Source: Microcaldota archaeon (GTDB lineage Archaea; Micrarchaeota; Micrarchaeia; Burarchaeales; Fermentimicrarchaeaceae). Taken from it: a stretch of 5,506 nucleotides of DNA. Position 1 is the first letter of the stretch. Every line of letters starts with the position of its first letter. The position numbers and the translations under genes are program-made. Location of the stretch: the NCBI GenBank assembly GCA_026396455.1, contig JAPLWT010000034.1, forward strand, positions 1 through 5,506. Reading direction: 5' to 3'. Below, piece by piece: positions 1 to 5,506 of the stretch. The notes below the pieces were generated by a model, which was not told the origin of the DNA, did no database searches, and was given only the letters and a program-made list of their open reading frames with translations.

Positions 1-13
1 CACGGTTCACCAT
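1..13 (-). CDS. Possible start of the next minus-strand gene (only 4 codons in window)
   Basis: Four bases after the stop codon of the orphan rfcS tail (18-20) there is an ATG at 11-13 on the minus strand, followed by codons for V, N and R before the window ends. The sequence GGTGA just upstream, overlapping the end of the rfcS tail, matches the archaeal Shine-Dalgarno core with about 4 bases of spacing. The tight coupling suggests an operon partner of rfcS. In many archaea the gene after rfcS is the RFC large subunit, but four residues cannot identify it, so that is only a guess. Confidence 0.3.
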
Positions 14-17
14 TCTC

Positions 18-128
18 TCACCGCTTCTCGCATCCAATCAGCATTATTTGTGCCAGCAGAGCTTCCAGCTGTATCCTCTCATTCGCGCCCACCATAACCC
101 CATCTCGATGTGTATATCCATAAATCCT
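18..128 (-). pseudogene. Orphan 3'-end copy of rfcS (replication factor C small subunit)
   Basis: Read on the minus strand, this stretch encodes the conserved C-terminal tail of archaeal RFC small subunits (GANERIQLEALLAQI, then MLIGCEKR and a TGA at 18-20). It begins directly after the TAG of the glycosyltransferase gene, in the same reading frame and without its own convincing start. The 22 codons at 24-89 match the tail of the rfcS gene at 1197-1262 at 61 of 66 bases. Before that, the residues RIYGYTHR look loosely like the RIGEYNFR that precedes the tail in the other copy, with three extra codons and one missing Glu codon. It has no ATPase domain, so it cannot be a clamp-loader subunit. 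It is probably the remnant of a second rfcS, or the original 3' end displaced by an insertion. Confidence 0.75.
24..89 (-). repeat. rfcS 3'-end direct repeat, copy A (left of the glycosyltransferase)
   Basis: This is the partner of the block at 1197-1262 and matches it at 61 of 66 bases. Unlike the other copy, it is followed within four bases of its stop by a Shine-Dalgarno-preceded ATG, which looks like a native operon junction. That makes this the better candidate for the original 3' end of rfcS. Confidence 0.9.
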
Positions 129-1139
129 CTAGAATTTATTACTTGAGACAACTTTAAAAATCCCACTCAAAACACCTGAGAAGTACGCAAAATCAGTGAA
201 GTAATCAAACAGTGAGAATAAAACAACCTCAAAAAGGTTCTTATGAATCTGATAATAAGAGTTGACGGAGTAAATAAGCCTCAGCAACAATAGGAGAATC
301 AGTACATCCCACCTTTGCAGTATGAGTAACGAAATAGTCAGCAGGACATTCAATACCTGAACTAGCCTGAACATCATCCTGCGGGTCAGATTGCTATCCC
401 GAGTCCCCCTCTTTATGCTATCCCAGTACCTAAGATTCAGTGAAACTTGGCTTATGGCATAAACCGCCTCATGCCTTAGAATTCTTTTGTAAGAGTTCTG
501 TTGATTGCTCAACAGAGATTCATAGGTCAGCGAGGAATCGTAAATAATCTTATAACCATCATCATTTAGCTTATAAACCAAATCTTGGTCCTCACCGCTT
601 ATCCTATAACGTGGGTTGAATAAGTAGCTGGTTAACACATCCTTTCTGTAGATATTGCATCTCTCCTCAATGATAGAGATGTCATAAACTCCGTCATACC
701 TAATGGTTTGGCGAAAATATTTAAGAGAACAGAATTTTGAAATTAGATCAAGACCATCCATCTTAGGCATCAGATACTTTCCCGTAACAACTGCAACATG
801 CTTATCCTTAAAATGCTTCATCGCCCTTTTTAGCCAGTTTTCGCCTTTTAGAGCAGTATCGTCCTCCACAATCATGACAAAATTGTTTTTTTTATCGCTG
901 AGTCCTATCCCCTTGTTTATCGACTTAGCCAGACCCAGATTCTTGACATTCCTTACAACTTTATATTTGACATTCTGCCTGCTTAAAAATTTTCTAGCGA
1001 CTTTGCCCGTGTTGTCTCTGCTGCAGTCGTCCATCACAATGATCTCAGTATCCATGTCATTTTTCTGTTTCACTATACTATCCAAAGTCCTCTCTACCAT
1101 CCTCTCTGAGTTGTAAGCAGGAACTATCACCGTCAACAT
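129..1139 (-). CDS. Family 2 glycosyltransferase with C-terminal membrane segments
   Basis: This 336-residue protein has the GT-A fold signature of family 2 glycosyltransferases. It starts with the VPAYN motif (residues 6-10), then the nucleotide-binding MDDCSRDNT (36-44), the NLGLAKSINKGI segment (67-78), the metal-binding VEDD (91-94, DXD equivalent) and a GEDQD motif with the likely catalytic acid (182-186). The C-terminal third holds about three hydrophobic segments (roughly 259-274, 279-292 and 302-328), so the enzyme probably sits on the cytoplasmic face of the membrane. It would transfer a sugar from a nucleotide donor to a lipid-linked glycan or surface polysaccharide; the acceptor and sugar are not predictable. 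The ATG is the natural start because the VPAYN strand follows at once. The gene lies 45 bases after rfcS on the same strand. Sampled 60-base blocks have 20-26 G+C, against 30-39 in sampled rfcS and ileS blocks, which suggests transfer. Confidence 0.88.
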   Translation of the reverse strand: MLTVIVPAYNSERMVERTLDSIVKQKNDMDTEIIVMDDCSRDNTGKVARKFLSRQNVKYKVVRNVKNLGLAKSINKGIGLSDKKNNFVMIVEDDTALKGENWLKRAMKHFKDKHVAVVTGKYLMPKMDGLDLISKFCSLKYFRQTIRYDGVYDISIIEERCNIYRKDVLTSYLFNPRYRISGEDQDLVYKLNDDGYKIIYDSSLTYESLLSNQQNSYKRILRHEAVYAISQVSLNLRYWDSIKRGTRDSNLTRRMMFRLVQVLNVLLTISLLILQRWDVLILLLLLRLIYSVNSYYQIHKNLFEVVLFSLFDYFTDFAYFSGVLSGIFKVVSSNKF

Positions 1140-1163
1140 TCAACCAACTATCGCCAATTCATT

Positions 1164-1172
1164 GCTTTTAAC
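1164..1172 (-). promoter_or_regulatory. Possible TATA element of the glycosyltransferase gene
   Basis: The minus strand reads GTTAAAAGC here, centred about 29 bases upstream of the glycosyltransferase ATG. Archaeal TATA boxes usually lie about 25-27 bases before the transcription start, so this would give an almost leaderless mRNA. No strong Shine-Dalgarno sequence precedes the ATG (only GGTTGA abutting it), which fits that idea. It is a short AT motif in a 45-base gap, so co-transcription with rfcS is just as possible. Confidence 0.25.
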
Positions 1173-1184
1173 AGGCTCCAACTC

Positions 1185-1946
1185 TCAGCCACTACTTTTT
1201 TCGCACCCAATCAGCATTATCTGGGCCAGCAGAGCTTCCAGCTGTATCCTCTCATTCGCGCCTTCCACCATCCTGAAGTTGTACTCGCCAATCCTGTCAA
1301 CCATAATTTTCTTTCCAGAAGTAGCAGCTCCCTGAAGTGCATTTATAATCTTCCTCATGTCTCCCTCGGAGATGTATATCAATGCCTTGACAGCTTCATC
1401 ATGCACCTCAATCTTCTCCGCCTTGGCAATTCTCTTCACCATCTCCTTCATGTCATGCTCGCTGAGAGGCTTGAACCTGAACACAGAGCACCTGCTTTGT
1501 ATCGGCTCAATCAGTTTTGATGAATAGTTGCAACTGAGGATAAATCTCGTCGCACCAGCGAACATCTCCATAGTCCTTCTCAAAGCATGCTGTGCGTCGG
1601 GTGTAAGAGCATCAGCCTCATCAAGAAGTATTATCTTGAACGGCACATCCGTAAGTGGCAGGGTCCTGGCAAAGTCCTTTATACGACCTCGCACAACGTC
1701 TATCCCTCTCTCATCACTGGCATTGAGCTCGAGGAACGACTGCCTCGTGTTCTCCTTGAATAAATCATGGGCAAGCGCAAGCGCTGTGGTAGTTTTTCCA
1801 ACCCCGGCAGGCCCTGCGAGAAGCATGTGTGGTATGTTCCTGGATTTGACATACGCCTTCATCCTCTCAGCTATCTCTGCCTGTCCAATCACGTCATCAA
1901 GAGTCTTAGGCCTGTACTTCTCCGTCCAGGGTAAGTCGAACTCCAT
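1185..1946 (-). CDS. rfcS: Replication factor C small subunit with an internal deletion in the collar domain
   Basis: RFC small subunits form, with RFC large, the pentameric ATP-driven loader that opens the PCNA sliding clamp at primer-template junctions during DNA replication. The AAA+ part is complete: the N-terminal WTEKYRP motif (7-13), Walker A GPAGVGKT (45-52), Walker B LLDEADAL (107-114), sensor 1 LSCNYSSK (137-144), the SRC arginine-finger motif (151-153) and sensor 2 GDMRK (195-199). The protein has 253 residues, whereas archaeal homologues have about 320-330. Residue 214 jumps directly to the last C-terminal segment (IGEYNFRMVEGANER), so about 70 residues of the helical collar domain are missing in frame. 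The collar holds the pentamer together, so this product should assemble poorly unless another copy exists. The tail GANERIQLEALLAQI is repeated beyond the glycosyltransferase gene. The ATG at 1946 fits the family N terminus. Confidence 0.9.
   Translation of the reverse strand: MEFDLPWTEKYRPKTLDDVIGQAEIAERMKAYVKSRNIPHMLLAGPAGVGKTTTALALAHDLFKENTRQSFLELNASDERGIDVVRGRIKDFARTLPLTDVPFKIILLDEADALTPDAQHALRRTMEMFAGATRFILSCNYSSKLIEPIQSRCSVFRFKPLSEHDMKEMVKRIAKAEKIEVHDEAVKALIYISEGDMRKIINALQGAATSGKKIMVDRIGEYNFRMVEGANERIQLEALLAQIMLIGCEKSSG
1197..1262 (-). repeat. rfcS 3'-end direct repeat, copy B (inside rfcS)
   Basis: This 66-base block is repeated in the same orientation at 24-89, about 1.17 kb away, on the other side of the glycosyltransferase gene. 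There are five differences, in the codons for Ala, Gln, Gly, Glu and Lys near the 3' end, all synonymous third positions. A 38-base stretch at the GANER end is identical. Past the block the two copies diverge: this one ends SSG-stop, the other R-stop. Confidence 0.9.
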
Positions 1947-1980
1947 AGAACCACATTCAGAAGAATATTATTTCTACATA

Positions 1981-1990
1981 AAATTAAATA
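1981..1990 (-). promoter_or_regulatory. Possible TATA element of rfcS
   Basis: The minus strand reads TATTTAATTT, centred about 39 bases before the rfcS ATG. With usual archaeal spacing, transcription would start near 1959 and give a short leader of about 13 bases. The 61-79-base region between rfcS and the plus-strand gene is very AT-rich and appears to be a divergent promoter. The exact element is uncertain because several AT runs occur. Confidence 0.35.
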
Positions 1991-1996
1991 TCCTGC

Positions 1997-2005
1997 TATT
2001 TAAAT
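1997..2005 (+). promoter_or_regulatory. Probable TATA element of the plus-strand membrane-protein gene
   Basis: The sequence TATTTAAAT is a good archaeal TATA-box match. Its centre lies about 25 bases before the ATG at 2026, so transcription would begin at or next to that codon and give a leaderless mRNA. The in-frame ATG at 2008 would lie between the box and the transcription start, which argues against using it. Confidence 0.45.
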
Positions 2006-2025
2006 TAATGAGAGTCAGTGATTTG

Positions 2026-2367
2026 ATGGATCAGGATTTCATAGTTCAAGCCCTCGGGGCATCTTTACTTCTGCTTTTGCTAGTGTGGTTCCTGAACCCA
2101 TTCTCGCCAGCGTACAATCTTAAGGAGAACCCAGTCAATTTCCTGCTCCTCTTCTCATGCTCAGTCATATCACTTGTTTTGCTTGAGTGCGGTGAAAAGG
2201 AGTTCAAGATAAAGATGAGCTATGAATCGCTCTCACTTTTCACTGGAGTGGTTATCCTTTCAACGTTGCTATCCTACAGCCTGGCCAATTTCGGCATGTC
2301 GGTACTAGTTCTGGGAGAAGGAGAAGATATACAAGAAAGTAAAGGAGATGAGGAAAGGAGGGGATAA
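2026..2367 (+). CDS. Small membrane protein of unknown function, with its 3' end running into ileS
   Basis: I do not recognise this 113-residue protein. It shows about three hydrophobic segments (residues 6-23, 37-53 and 68-87) with a short charged loop (EKEFKIK) between the last two, so it is probably an integral membrane protein. The ATG at 2026 is preferred over 2008 because of the TATA element at 1997-2005; a GTGAT also lies 3 bases upstream. The last 17 or so residues (from about residue 97) are strongly charged, unlike the rest. They are ileS coding sequence read in another frame: the synthetase frame over the same bases gives FWEKEKIYKKVKE. The true C terminus is therefore probably lost at a junction near 2300-2309. 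The hydrophobic body suggests a real gene, but small size and lack of a known family keep confidence moderate. Confidence 0.5.
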   Translation: MDQDFIVQALGASLLLLLLVWFLNPFSPAYNLKENPVNFLLLFSCSVISLVLLECGEKEFKIKMSYESLSLFTGVVILSTLLSYSLANFGMSVLVLGEGEDIQESKGDEERRG

Positions 2368-2803
2368 GTTCTACTTCTGCGATGGGCCTCCCTACGCGAC
2401 AGGCCAGATTCACCCAGGGACCGCATGGAACAAGTGCGTGAAGGATGCAGTATGCAGGTACAAAAGGGCCAGAGGGTTCAATGTGCGCGACCAGGCAGGC
2501 TTTGACACGCATGGCTTGCCCATAGAGGTAAAGATTGAGCAGGAGCTGAAGCTGAAGTCAAAGAAGGACATACAAAAAATAGGCGTTGCCAAGTTCATAA
2601 AGAAGTGCAAGGAGTTCGCAACGAAATACATAAGTGTGATGTCAGAGCAGTTCAAAAGTCTGGGCTGCTGGCTTGATTTTGATGACTGCTACCTGACCTA
2701 CAAGAATCCATACATCGAATCAGTGTGGGGCACAATAGGGAAAGCGCATGAAAAAGGTCTGCTTGAGAGAGGCCCTTCTGCCCAAGGTGCGAGACTGCAA
2801 TAG
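2309..2803 (+). pseudogene. ileS: Isoleucyl-tRNA synthetase, N-terminal fragment (5'-truncated, frameshifted)
   Basis: IleRS attaches isoleucine to tRNA-Ile in the cytoplasm, using ATP. This piece holds the start of the class I Rossmann catalytic domain. Family similarity begins upstream of the first ATG (2348), with FWEKEKIYKKVKE at 2309-2347, but a TAG at 2306-2308 closes the frame. About 20 N-terminal residues that homologues carry before FWE are therefore missing. DGPPYATG and the HIGH-equivalent IHPGTAWNK follow, with HPGT at 2411-2422 where I expect HLGT. NVRDQAGFDTHGLPIEVK is also typical. The frame then reads GLLERG and shifts to a nonsense tail ending at TAG 2801-2803. Homologues have about four more residues (GLKVL-like) before PFCPRC, so about 13 bases seem to be missing at 2771-2775. 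The only in-frame ATG start, at 2348, would leave out the N-terminal helix. Confidence 0.85.
2766..2803 (+). other. Frameshift site within ileS
   Basis: Upstream of about 2771 the synthetase frame is the one ending at TAG 2801-2803; from 2773 it is the frame running to 5340. The junction reads GAG AGA GG then CCC TTC TGC, coding ERG and PFC. Restoring the family sequence needs a number of bases equal to 1 modulo 3; 13 would restore G-L-K-V-L-like residues. There is no long homopolymer here, only GG-CCC, so programmed slippage is not suggested. Confidence 0.75.
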
Positions 2804-5340
2804 CAAACTATGAATTGGAGTATGACGAGAGGGTTGACCCCTCAATATATGTGAAATTCAAGGTGCAGGGAAAGGAGAATGAGTATTTGATCATATGGAC
2901 GACAACCCCCTGGACGCTTGTTGGGAATGTAGCCGTGATGGTGCATCCAAGCTACCAATACGTCAGAGTGAAGGTCGAGGATGAGGTATGGATTGTTGCG
3001 AAGGACAAGCTGAATGCGGTTGTTGCACTCACCAACAAGCTGGGCTTGAGCCCCATAATCCTGGAAGAGTTCAGCGGGAGTAAGCTTGACGGGTTGAAAT
3101 ATGTCCACCCGCTCATAGACAAGGTGCCGAAGCAGAAGGAATTCAAGGATGCCCACAGGGTTGTGATGAGCGATAAGTTTGTCACATTGGAGGACGGAAG
3201 CGGTTTGGTCCACTGCGCTCCAGGGCATGGGCCCCAGGACTTTGAGGTTGGGAAGCAGTACAATCTGCCAATATTCTGCCCTGTTGGGGAGAACGGAAAA
3301 TACACCGAGGATGCAGGCGAATATGCGGGCATGTACGTGAAGGAGGCGGACAATCTTATACTAGAGGAGCTTGATAAGAAGGGAGCGCTGATACACTCCG
3401 GCAAAATAAAGCACAGGTATCCCCACTGCTGGAGGTGCAAGTCGCCCCTCATATTCATAACGACCGACCAGTGGTTCATAAGGATAACCAAGATGAAGGA
3501 GAGGATGCTTGGCGAGCTCAATAAGGTGAAGTGGCAGCCCGAGTTTGCAAGAGTATGGTTCAAGGACTTCATCACATATGCGCCTGACTGGTGCATCTCG
3601 AGGCAGAGGTACTGGGGCATACCCCTTCCAATATGGGAGTGCGAGAAATGCGAGAAAATAAAAGTGATATGCTCAGCGGCAGAGCTGGAGAAGGAGAGCG
3701 GAAAGAAGCTTGAGGACTTGCACAAGCCAGAGATTGACGAGGTTTTCCTGAAATGCGAGTGCGGGGGGAAGATGGAGAGGGTTCCTGATGTGCTCGATGT
3801 GTGGTTTGACTCTGGCAATGCAATCTGGGCGCCTCTTTCAGAAGAAGAATTGAAGAAATGGTACCCCTGTGATTTTATAGTTGAGGGCAAGGACCAGATA
3901 AGGGGATGGTTCTACTCATTGCTTGGCTGCGGGATCATAACCCACGAGGAAGTGCCTTACAGGAATCTGCTCATGCACGGCTTCTTTGTTGACGAGAAGG
4001 GGGAGAAGATGAGAAAGTCCGTGGGGAATTTCGTGCCCCTGGAGGATATAACAGGCAAGTATGGCGCCGATACCTTCAGGCTGTGGAGCATGAGCAGCAC
4101 GGTATGGGATGATCTGAAGTTCAACTGGGATGAGATAAAGGAGGCAAATAAATCAATCTCAATCCTCTGGAACATGTATCTGTTTATGGAAAGGTTCTCA
4201 AAGCTCAGCAAGTTCAACCCAAAGAAAGAGGTGAAGGATTACGAACCCGAGGATCTGTGGCTGCTCTCAAGGCTGAACGGTGTGATAAAGAGCACAACAG
4301 CGAACTTTGAGAATTATGAGGTGCATGAGGCGGTGAGGATTTACAGGAACTTCGTTGTTGAGGACATAAGCAGGTTCTACCTCAAGGTTGGGAAGAAAAG
4401 GATTGCGGAAGGCAGGAATCCCGAGGCTTTCCTGAAAACACTTTACGAATGCCTCTTGTCCACCACAAAGATGCTCTCAGCAATAACGCCTTTCATAGCT
4501 GAGGACGGGTACCAGTTACTCTTCCGCGAGCACGAGGGAAAAGAAAGTATAAGCATGCTCCCTTGGCCCGAGCACGATTCAACAAAACTGAACCAGCTAG
4601 CTGAGAGGCAGATGGAGATATGCAGGGAGATAGGGGGAGTGGTCGCACAGCTGCGCCAGAACGCCAACATAAAGTTGAGATGGCCGCTTGAGGAAGTTGT
4701 CGTTGTAACCGACTCAACCGAATATGTGAATGCAGTTGAGCACTTCTCCTACATAATCGAGTTGATTGGGAATGTCAAGAAGACTGGCATACAGGAGGAT
4801 ATGCCCAGCTTTGTCGAACTCAGGTCTAAGTTCAATGTTCTGGGGCCTGCTTTCAAGGATTATGCCGCAGCAGTTGCGGAAGCATTGAAGAACAGTGACG
4901 CCAAGCTTGTGAGAAAAGAGCTGGAAGAGAGAAAGGTGTTTGAGATTGTCATAAACGGAAGGCCTTACAAAGTAACTCCCGAAATGGTTGAGTTCGTAGA
5001 GATTCCTCCAAAGGGATATGCTGAAGCACCCTTCAGCGGTGGAAGGGTGTACCTGAAAACAGAGGTGACGCCAGCCCTCTACAACGAGGCAATAATAAGA
5101 GAGGTGGGCAGGAGGATACAGCTGACGAGGAAGGAGCTTGAGCTGATTGAGAGCGACATGATTGAAGTCAATGTAATATGTGATGCTGAGCTCATCTCAA
5201 TTCTCAGGAGCGGCGAGCAGAGCTTAGCGAAAGAGGTGAAGGCGAAGAGCCTGGTGCTCTCCGAAAAACAGGAGCTGAAAGGAAAAGCAAAAGAATGGGA
5301 GATAGAGGACAAGGAAGTGAAAATAGTCATAAAGAAATAG
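2773..5340 (+). CDS. ileS: Isoleucyl-tRNA synthetase, main C-terminal part
   Basis: The frame resumes with PFCPRCETA at 2773 and continues to the normal end of the protein. An open reading frame with a formal TTG start begins at 2815 and codes for 841 residues, but that TTG is an internal Leu codon. Numbering from 2815, the CP1 editing domain carries WTTTPWTL (28-35) and GSGLVHCAPGHGPQDF (128-143, with the editing Asp). Next come the Cys motif CWRC, the catalytic WCISRQRYWG (from 259), two further Cys pairs (CEKC, CECGG) likely binding zinc, and DVLDVWFDSG. The KMSKS loop appears as KMRKS (398-402). An alpha-helical anticodon-binding domain follows (WLLSRLNGVIK onward), then an archaeal-type C-terminal region ending EDKEVKIVIKK. 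Total length with the upstream piece is close to the 1,030-1,070 residues usual in archaea, so I see no large deletion here. The stop codon abuts that of the convergent zinc protein. Confidence 0.9.
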   Translation, partial: PFCPRCETAIANYELEYDERVDPSIYVKFKVQGKENEYLIIWTTTPWTLVGNVAVMVHPSYQYVRVKVEDEVWIVAKDKLNAVVALTNKLGLSPIILEEFSGSKLDGLKYVHPLIDKVPKQKEFKDAHRVVMSDKFVTLEDGSGLVHCAPGHGPQDFEVGKQYNLPIFCPVGENGKYTEDAGEYAGMYVKEADNLILEELDKKGALIHSGKIKHRYPHCWRCKSPLIFITTDQWFIRITKMKERMLGELNKVKWQPEFARVWFKDFITYAPDWCISRQRYWGIPLPIWECEKCEKIKVICSAAELEKESGKKLEDLHKPEIDEVFLKCECGGKMERVPDVLDVWFDSGNAIWAPLSEEELKKWYPCDFIVEGKDQIRGWFYSLLGCGIITHEEVPYRNLLMHGFFVDEKGEKMRKSVGNFVPLEDITGKYGADTFRLWSMSSTVWDDLKFNWDEIKEANKSISILWNMYLFMERFSKLSKFNPKKEVKDYEPEDLWLLSRLNGVIKSTTANFENYEVHEAVRIYRNFVVEDISRFYLKVGKKRIAEGRNPEAFLKTLYECLLSTTKMLSAITPFIAEDGYQLLFREHEGKESISMLPWPEHDSTKLNQLAERQMEICREIGGVVAQLRQNANIKLRWPLEEVVVVTDSTEYVNAVEHFSYIIELIGNVKKTGIQEDMPSFVELRSKFNVLGPAFKDYAAAVAEALKNSDAKLVRKELEERKVFEIVINGRPYKVTPEMVEFVEIPPKGYAEAPFSGGRVYLKTEVTPALYNEAIIREVGRRIQLTRKELELIESDMIEVNVICDAELISILRSGEQSLAKEVKAKSLVLSEKQELKGKAKEWEIEDKEVKIVIKK

Positions 5341-5505
5341 CTACTCTGCCTTGAAAACTTTCCTCTTTTTCATATCAGTCCAGCAGTCCTTGCAAATCAC
5401 GTAGCGCGTCAGCTTGTTCACGCGCTTCGCGCTCTTTTCGCAGGCCAGGCAGGCCATCCTGCCGCAGGAGTTGCACTTCTCTAGCATGTGTTCCTGCGAG
5501 CTGCA
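5341..5505 (-). CDS. Small Cys-rich zinc-binding protein (possibly incomplete at its 5' end)
   Basis: The minus-strand frame ending at TAG (5341-5343) encodes 54 residues up to the window edge. It contains three CxxC pairs, CNSC, CLAC and CKDC, spaced C-x2-C-x4-C-x2-C-x15-C-x2-C, plus one more Cys at the edge. Such paired cysteines bind structural zinc in treble-clef or RING-like folds. The C terminus is very basic (KKRKVFKAE), which would suit nucleic-acid contact, though that is inference. An internal ATG at 5485-5487, with AGGA about 5 bases upstream, could start a complete 48-residue protein. Alternatively the gene continues beyond the window, since the frame stays open to the edge. I cannot name the family. 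It converges on ileS with no bases between the two stop codons. Confidence 0.6.
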   Translation of the reverse strand, partial: CSSQEHMLEKCNSCGRMACLACEKSAKRVNKLTRYVICKDCWTDMKKRKVFKAE

Positions 5506-5506
5506 C

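Noticed and set aside
703..1116. Plus-strand open frame of 137 codons opposite the glycosyltransferase
   Set aside because: It is antisense to a gene with clear motifs, and its residues (Ser, Leu and Phe rich) are what a complementary frame would give.
1140..1184. Terminal inverted repeats or an integrase remnant beside the glycosyltransferase
   Set aside because: I compared this gap with the sequence after the glycosyltransferase stop and found only the rfcS-tail direct repeat, with no inverted repeat and no recombinase coding sequence.
1528..2025. Upstream extension of the membrane-protein frame across the rfcS 5' end
   Set aside because: The extension is antisense to the rfcS AAA+ core; the promoter and hydrophobic body start only after about 1997.
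2952..3890. Minus-strand open frame of 312 codons opposite ileS
   Set aside because: It is a long shadow frame over highly conserved IleRS motifs; its product is Ser/Pro/His rich and shows no recognisable domain.
5362..5370. T-rich stretch after ileS as a transcription terminator
   Set aside because: It is only five consecutive T residues, inside the coding sequence of the convergent zinc protein, with no supporting hairpin seen.
1..5506. CRISPR array, tRNA or rRNA gene
   Set aside because: I saw no regularly spaced repeats and no cloverleaf or rRNA-like segment; non-coding space is limited to gaps under 100 bases.

Overview
The window looks archaeal. The replication factor C small-subunit gene and the isoleucyl-tRNA synthetase gene encode archaeal-type proteins, and several starts have AT-rich TATA-like elements about 25-30 bases upstream. 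The lineage cannot be fixed from this sequence.

Layout. On the minus strand at the left edge there is a short orphan copy of the 3' end of rfcS (about 18-128), and possibly the first codons of the next gene. Next come a membrane-anchored family 2 glycosyltransferase (129-1139, minus) and an rfcS gene (1185-1946, minus) that lacks about 70 codons of its collar domain. A divergent AT-rich promoter region (about 1947-2025) separates these from plus-strand genes. Those are a small unrecognised membrane protein (2026-2367) that runs into a 5'-truncated, frameshifted ileS (about 2309-5340). A small Cys-rich zinc-binding protein lies on the minus strand at the right edge, with its stop codon touching the ileS stop.

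The two essential genes, rfcS and ileS, are informational genes (clamp loading in DNA replication; isoleucine charging in translation). Both carry lesions here: an in-frame deletion in rfcS, loss of the ileS 5' end, and a short deletion causing a frameshift in ileS. Either the locus is decaying or rearranged while functional copies exist elsewhere, or the assembly is faulty. I cannot separate these from sequence alone.

The most interesting structure is that the AT-rich glycosyltransferase gene sits between two copies of the rfcS 3' end. Over 22 shared codons the copies differ at five bases, all synonymous third positions. This resembles cargo inserted at the 3' end of a conserved gene with a carried copy of that end, but no integrase is visible and strain-level misassembly is the main rival explanation.
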